Positions 59,991 through 64,000 of a DNA stretch of 64,000 nt are shown one piece after another. How positions within the stretch are numbered: the first letter of the stretch is position 1; each line of letters starts with the position of its first letter. This stretch comes from Bagarius yarrelli (taxonomy: Eukaryota > Chordata > Actinopteri > Siluriformes > Sisoridae): the NCBI GenBank assembly GCA_005784505.1, contig VCAZ01000276.1, positions 83,274-147,273 on the forward strand. The letters are read 5' to 3'. The notes beneath the pieces are model-generated. The model made no database searches and was not told the DNA's origin. It was given only the letters and a program-made list of their open reading frames with translations. The position numbers and the translations under genes were made by a program.

Positions 59991-60540
59991 CTCGTAACCT
60001 CCCTGTGTAACTGCACTTCCCCCAACTCTTCCTAGTGCTCCAGAGTAATTCACCCTTCTAGTGTGCACTTATTATCTACTCTGGTACTCACCCCTAATAC
60101 CCTCCCCTGGTGCTCCACCCTAGTCGCTTCAGTGCACTACTCTTCATCACAGCTCTACGTCTTGGAGACAATTAACACTTCAATTAACGCCCCAGACCTA
60201 AAGAGTCTGTTCATGTAGGCCCCTTCTCTGTAGGCCCCGCCCCCACAGCCTCACCATCATCATTATTCATTGTGTTAAAGATCCTAATACACACATCCCC
60301 CCCCCCCCACACACACACACAGTGAGAGTTTGCAGGAGAAAGTTTCTAGAGTTTTTGAGTTCATCATGGTGGTTCTGTTGATGTGGGCGGAGTTTAGTGG
60401 CAAATTGCTGTGTGTGAGGGTGCTAATGGTGCTAATAGTTAACACTGTGCGAGTGTGTGTGTGTGTGTGTATATTTGAGTGAGAGAGGAAGAGAGGAAGG
60501 CAGTAATTAGCGCTGTATAAAATGCTGGTGCAGGAAATCA
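59991..60540. other. Intergenic stretch, no gene seen
   Basis: Mostly unique, with a poly-C/CA stretch at 60296-60320 and a short (GT)n at about 60452-60470. No gene is recognised. Confidence 0.6.
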
Positions 60541-60544
60541 TAAA

Positions 60545-60840
60545 TAAATGAATTGGTTGGTTGTGTGTTTGATCATGTGTGTCTGTTTGGTTGGTGTTTG
60601 TGTTTGTGTTTTGTTTGGTCATGTGTGTTTCTCTTTGGTTGGTTATGTGTTTGTGTTTTTTTTTTTTTTTGTTGTCCGTGTCTGGTTTGGGTTGTGTTTG
60701 TTTGGTCGTGTGTGTTTTCTGTTTAGTTGGTTGTGTGTTTGTTTGGTCGTGTTGTGTTTCTGTTTGGTTGGTTGTGTGTTTGTGTTTGTTTGGTCATGTG
60801 TGTTTCTCTTTGGTTGGTTATGTGTTTGTGATTTATTATC
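60545..60840. repeat. TGTTTGGTCGTGTGTGTTTC repeat
   Basis: Roughly 40-bp units of GTTGTGTGTTTGTTTGGTCG and TGTGTGTTTCTCTTTGGTTG type, with a 14-T run at about 60657-60670. Val/Cys/Phe-rich frames are artefacts. Confidence 0.88.
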
Positions 60841-60843
60841 AGT

Positions 60844-60913
60844 GGGTTAGGGTTAGGGTTAGCATTTGGTTTAGATAAGGTTTATGTTAGTTTAATATTT
60901 AGGGTTAGGGTTA
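60844..60913. repeat. Short interstitial telomeric motifs
   Basis: GGGTTAGGGTTAGGGTTAG at 60844-60862 and TTTAGGGTTAGGGTTAA around 60896-60912. Confidence 0.8.
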
Positions 60914-60939
60914 ATAAACTTTATTGTAAATTTAAATTC

Positions 60940-61095
60940 ACAATAGTGTTTATTTATAACAGTGTTTATTTACAACAGTAATTATTTACAACAGTGTTTA
61001 TTTACTGCAGTGTTTATTTACAACAGTTTTTTTTTACAACAGTGTTTATTTACTGCATTGTTCACTTACAGCAGTGTTTTATTTACAACACTATT
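60940..61095. repeat. 15-17 bp repeat (ACAACAGTGTTTATTT)
   Basis: ACAACAGTGTTTATTT and ACTGCAGTGTTTATTT alternate for about 150 bp, next to the 3' side of LINE copy C. Confidence 0.88.
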
Positions 61096-61099
61096 TATA

Positions 61100-62423
61100 T
61101 TATCTTCTGCAGCAGTGAAGTGGTGTGTGAAAACTTTGGAAGGTGCAGCTGCATTCTGAATCATCTGCAGAGGACAAATTGCACTCAGAAGACGGTTTGC
61201 CAGGAGCGAGTTGCAGTAGTCTAGTTTAGAAATTACAAGAGACTGCACAAGCAACTGGGTGGCCTGAGTAGTTAAGAATGGTCGAATCCTCCGGATGTTA
61301 TGAACGATAAACCTGCAGGATCGAGTTATGTTGGCAACATGTAAGGAAAAGGATAATTGATTGTCCCATAGTTACCCCAAGGTTGTGAGCACTGGACGAA
61401 GAGGAGATCAGCGATTTGTCCAAGGTGAATGCAAAATCCTGGCATGGGGATGAGTCAGCTGGGATAAAAAGTAGTTCATTTTGCAAGGGTTGAGTTTCAG
61501 CTGGTGAGCTGCCATATATGATGATATGTCTGCCAGGCAATTTGAGATCCTAGCAGTAGCCGTGGTGTCTGATGGAGGAAAGGAAAAGACAAGTTGAGTG
61601 TCATCAGCATAACAATGGTTTGTGAACCCATGTGAGGAAATATCCTTGCCAAGTGAGTGAGTATAGAGGGAGAAGAGGAGAGGACCAAGTACTGAGCCTT
61701 TTGGGACACCAGTAGTAAGTTTGCATGGAGCAGATGTTGTTCCTCTCCATGTTACCTGATATGAATGGCCTTCCAAAAAGGAAGCAAACCACTGCCATGC
61801 AGTTCCACAAATACCAAGACTATTGAGGGTGAACGGCAAGATCTTGTGGTTGACCGCGTCGAATGCAGCTGAAAGGTCGAGAAGGATGAGGACAGATGAC
61901 AGTTTGAATGATCTGGCGGCATGCAGCTTTTCAGTGACTGCCAAGAGGGCGGTCTCTGTAGATTGAACAGCTTTGAAGCCAAACTGATTGAGGTCTTGAA
62001 GGTTGTTCTGTGTGAGAAAGAAAAACAGTTGATTATAGACAGTGCATTCAAGTAATTTAGAAAGAAAAGAGAGAAGTGATGATGTAAGTGGTGATGTCTG
62101 AGGGGTTCAGTGCGGGCTTCTTCAGGTTGGGAGTAACCCGTGCTCTCTTAAAAGATGTTGGTACCTGACTAGAAGATAATGAACCTCTCCTCTTTTCTAA
62201 AGTAGAAAAATGTGACCGTAAAGGAGAAGACAAGTCATGGTGAAGGTCTTGCAGATTTGCTCAGCCTCTTTATCATAGAAGGAAGCAAAGTCCTCTGCAG
62301 ACAGAAAGGATGGAGTAGGGGGAGCTGGAGATATGAGTAGTTATAAGAAGATTTAGTAAAAATTGCAAGGGTCTTTTTCTGAAGCTTTAAGTTTTTCCTT
62401 GTAGAAGGTAGTCTTGGCTGAAG
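61100..62423 (-). mobile_element. LINE copy C, minus strand, reverse transcriptase core preserved
   Basis: A 178-codon minus-strand frame (61408-61944) includes SVLILLDLSAAFDAVNHKIL, GTAWQWFASFLEGHSYQV, TTGVPKGSVLGPLLFSLYTH and CYADDTQLVFSFPP. YADD is encoded by 61600-61611. The C-terminal LVQSLVISKLDYCNSLLA follows at about 61254-61200. Upstream sequence at 62230-62410 matches the connecting segment of copy A. The 3' tail and the endonuclease are absent. L2/CR1-like; same family as copies A and B. Confidence 0.9.
61408..61944 (-). pseudogene. Reverse transcriptase fragment of LINE copy C
   Basis: Covers the palm motifs: LDLSAAFDAV (catalytic Asp), TTGVPKGSVLGP and YADDTQL. It is open over 178 codons, but the frame is lost before the C-terminal part and there is no endonuclease in frame, so it is a remnant. 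One family-typical Gln appears as Lys in VPKGS. Confidence 0.8.
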
Positions 62424-63990
62424 GACAAGACGGCCCTAAAAACAGCCAGGGCCAAACTGTCTAGAGCTATCAGAGAGGCAAAGCGCACATATGGCAAAAA
62501 AAATCCACAACCACTTTTAGGACAGCGGAGACACTCAGCGCGTGTGGCAGGGCATCCAGACGATCACTAACTACAAGACAACTTTACCTGCTTGTAACAG
62601 TGACGCCTCCCTCCCAGATGCTCTAAACGATTTCCAAGGCCGGTTTTAGATGCAGAAAAACGTGGCAGCCTCCTAATGACCAGGTGCTCTGTCTAATCAC
62701 GGCCAATGTGAGGAGAACTTAACCCACGTAAGTCTTCTGGACCGGACAACATCCCCGGCAGAGTGTTCAGGGACTGTGCAGCACAATTAGCAGAGGTTTT
62801 CACGGACATCTTCAACACTTACCTGTGTACCGCTACCATCATCTCTGTGCCGAAAAAGTCAGAAGTCTCCAGCCTCAATGACTATCGTCCCGTCGCACTC
62901 ACACCCATCGTGATGAAATTCTTCGAAAGGCTTATCATGAGGCACATTAAGACCCTGCTGCCCCCCACACTGGACCCATTAGAGTTTGTGTACCGTCCAA
63001 ACCGTTCCACGGATGATGCCATTGCCACGACCCTCCACCTGGCCTTCACACACCTGGACAATAAAGACACATACATACGAATTCTGTTCATACACTTTAG
63101 TTCATTCAACACAATCATTCCTCAGCATCTGATCAAAAAGCTGAGCCTGCTGGGCCTGAACACCTCCATCTGCAACTGGATCCTAGACTTTCTGACGGAA
63201 ATACCTCTGTCAGTCCGGATTAGAAGCAGCATCTCCAGCACCCACCACGCTGAGCACTGGGGCCCCGCAGGGCTGTGTGCGCAGCCCACTGCTGTTTACA
63301 CTGATGACTCATGACTGTGTAGCAACGCACAGCTCAAATCACATCATCAAGTTCGCCGATGACACGACCGTGGTAGGTCTCATCAGCAAGAACAACGAGT
63401 CAGCATACAGAGAGGAGGTGCAACAGCCAACAGCCTGGTGTAAAGCCAGTAACCTGTCTCTAAACATCGACACTAAGGAGATAGTTGTTGACTTCAGAAA
63501 AGCAAAGAGTGACCATTCTCTGCTGAACATTGTCCGATTCTTGGTGTTCATCTGATGGAGAACCTCACCTGATCACTCACACCAGCTCTATTAGTAAAAA
63601 AGCCCAGCAGCGCCTCTACTTCCTGCAAAGACTGAGGAAAGCTCATCCTTCACCTCCCATCCTGACCATGTTCTACAGAGGGACCATTGAGAACATTCTG
63701 AGCAGCTGCGTCACTGCCTGGTTTGGGTACTGCACCGTTTCGGATCATAAGACCCTGCAAAGGACAGTGAGAACAGCTGAGAAGATCATCAGAGTCTCTC
63801 TTCCCTCCATAAAGGACATCTACACCACACGCTGCATCCGTAAAGCCAAGAGCACACATGCACTTTATGTTTGTTCTGTTTAGTGGCTCTTTGTTGTTTG
63901 TTGTCTGTGTAATTCTGTGTTTTTGTGTAGCACCATGGGGTCCTGGAGAAATGTTATTTCATTTGACTGTGTACTGCATCTGCTATATAT
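62424..63990 (+). mobile_element. LINE copy D, plus strand, 5'-truncated
   Basis: Begins at the junction with copy C and reads KTARAKLSRAIREAKRTYG-type sequence, then the reverse transcriptase and a 3' UTR ending TGCTATATATAGTTGAATAA at the window edge. A different family from copies A-C: FADD instead of YADD, and characteristic LNDYRPVALTPIVMKFFERL. Frames are broken several times. Confidence 0.88.
62763..63883 (+). pseudogene. Reverse transcriptase of LINE copy D, broken
   Basis: Frame 62763-63314: DCAAQLAEVFTDIFNTYL, SLNDYRPVALTPIVMKFFER and FVYRPNRSTDDAIATTLHLA. The first catalytic block reads FIHFSSFNT, so the expected Asp of FIDFSSAFNT is replaced and an Ala is lost. The frame then shifts near 63240, where GAPQG-type sequence is read as WGPAGL. 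FADDTTVVGLISKN (FADD at 63352-63363) is in the frame at 63277-63555, and YFLQRLRKAHPSPPILTMFY is in the frame at 63530-63883. Non-functional. Confidence 0.87.
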
Positions 63991-64000
63991 AGTTGAATAA

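Noticed and set aside
62763..63883. Reverse transcriptase as a host gene or retron-like system
   Set aside because: Domain order, 3' UTR and multiple frame breaks identify a decayed LINE.

Overview
This window is vertebrate genomic DNA, almost certainly from a teleost fish. The evidence is a split atypical protein kinase C gene with canonical GT-AG introns, a Tc1-type transposon, several fish-type non-LTR retrotransposon (LINE) fragments, tRNA-derived SINEs that share a 3' tail with one of those LINEs, and a very heavy load of (CA)n/(TG)n microsatellites and minisatellites. A siluriform (catfish-like) source is possible but only a guess.

Layout. 1-532 holds the last one or two exons of a plus-strand gene whose C-terminus has a single membrane span, resembling LEM-domain inner nuclear membrane proteins (emerin/LAP2 type). 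It is followed by a 2.6-kb CTACACA minisatellite and an AATAAA signal near 3501. From 4158 to 58572 runs one plus-strand gene, prkcz (atypical PKC zeta). Sixteen coding exons can be placed with consistent splice phases. They encode the PB1 domain, pseudosubstrate, C1 zinc finger, linker, kinase domain and AGC C-terminal tail. About 531 residues are visible. The roughly 62 residues between the VHDDE end of exon 9 and the FYAAE start of the next visible exon are not in the sequence; a 966-base run of N (45407-46372) lies in that interval.

Introns. The introns are enlarged by tandem arrays: a 29-bp unit (8.9-9.8 kb), 15-bp (11.9-13.7 kb), 5-bp (15.7-18.1 kb), 36-bp (22.7-23.6 kb), ATC triplets (24.2 kb), 34-bp (25.1-32.1 kb), TTCAGG-like hexamers (33.4-34.6 kb), 30/33-bp (34.9-43.4 kb, split by a LINE), AAT (44.5-45.1 kb), 30-bp (47.2-48.7 kb), a TGTTGG-type higher-order array (54.8-56.1 kb), a 14-bp pyrimidine unit (56.2-56.7 kb) and TGTAACAC-type repeats (56.9-58.4 kb). 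Transposable elements lie between them.

Downstream of prkcz (59.7-64 kb) are short repeats and two LINE copies meeting head to head: a minus-strand copy with an intact YADD motif and a plus-strand degenerate copy with FADD. The longest open frames in the window are by-products of tandem repeats and are not genes. I found no CRISPR, operon, phage or novel multi-gene system. The most useful observations are the missing kinase exon(s), signs of consensus error inside the long arrays, UG-rich splice acceptors, and a duplicated GC-rich intronic core with a YY1-like motif.
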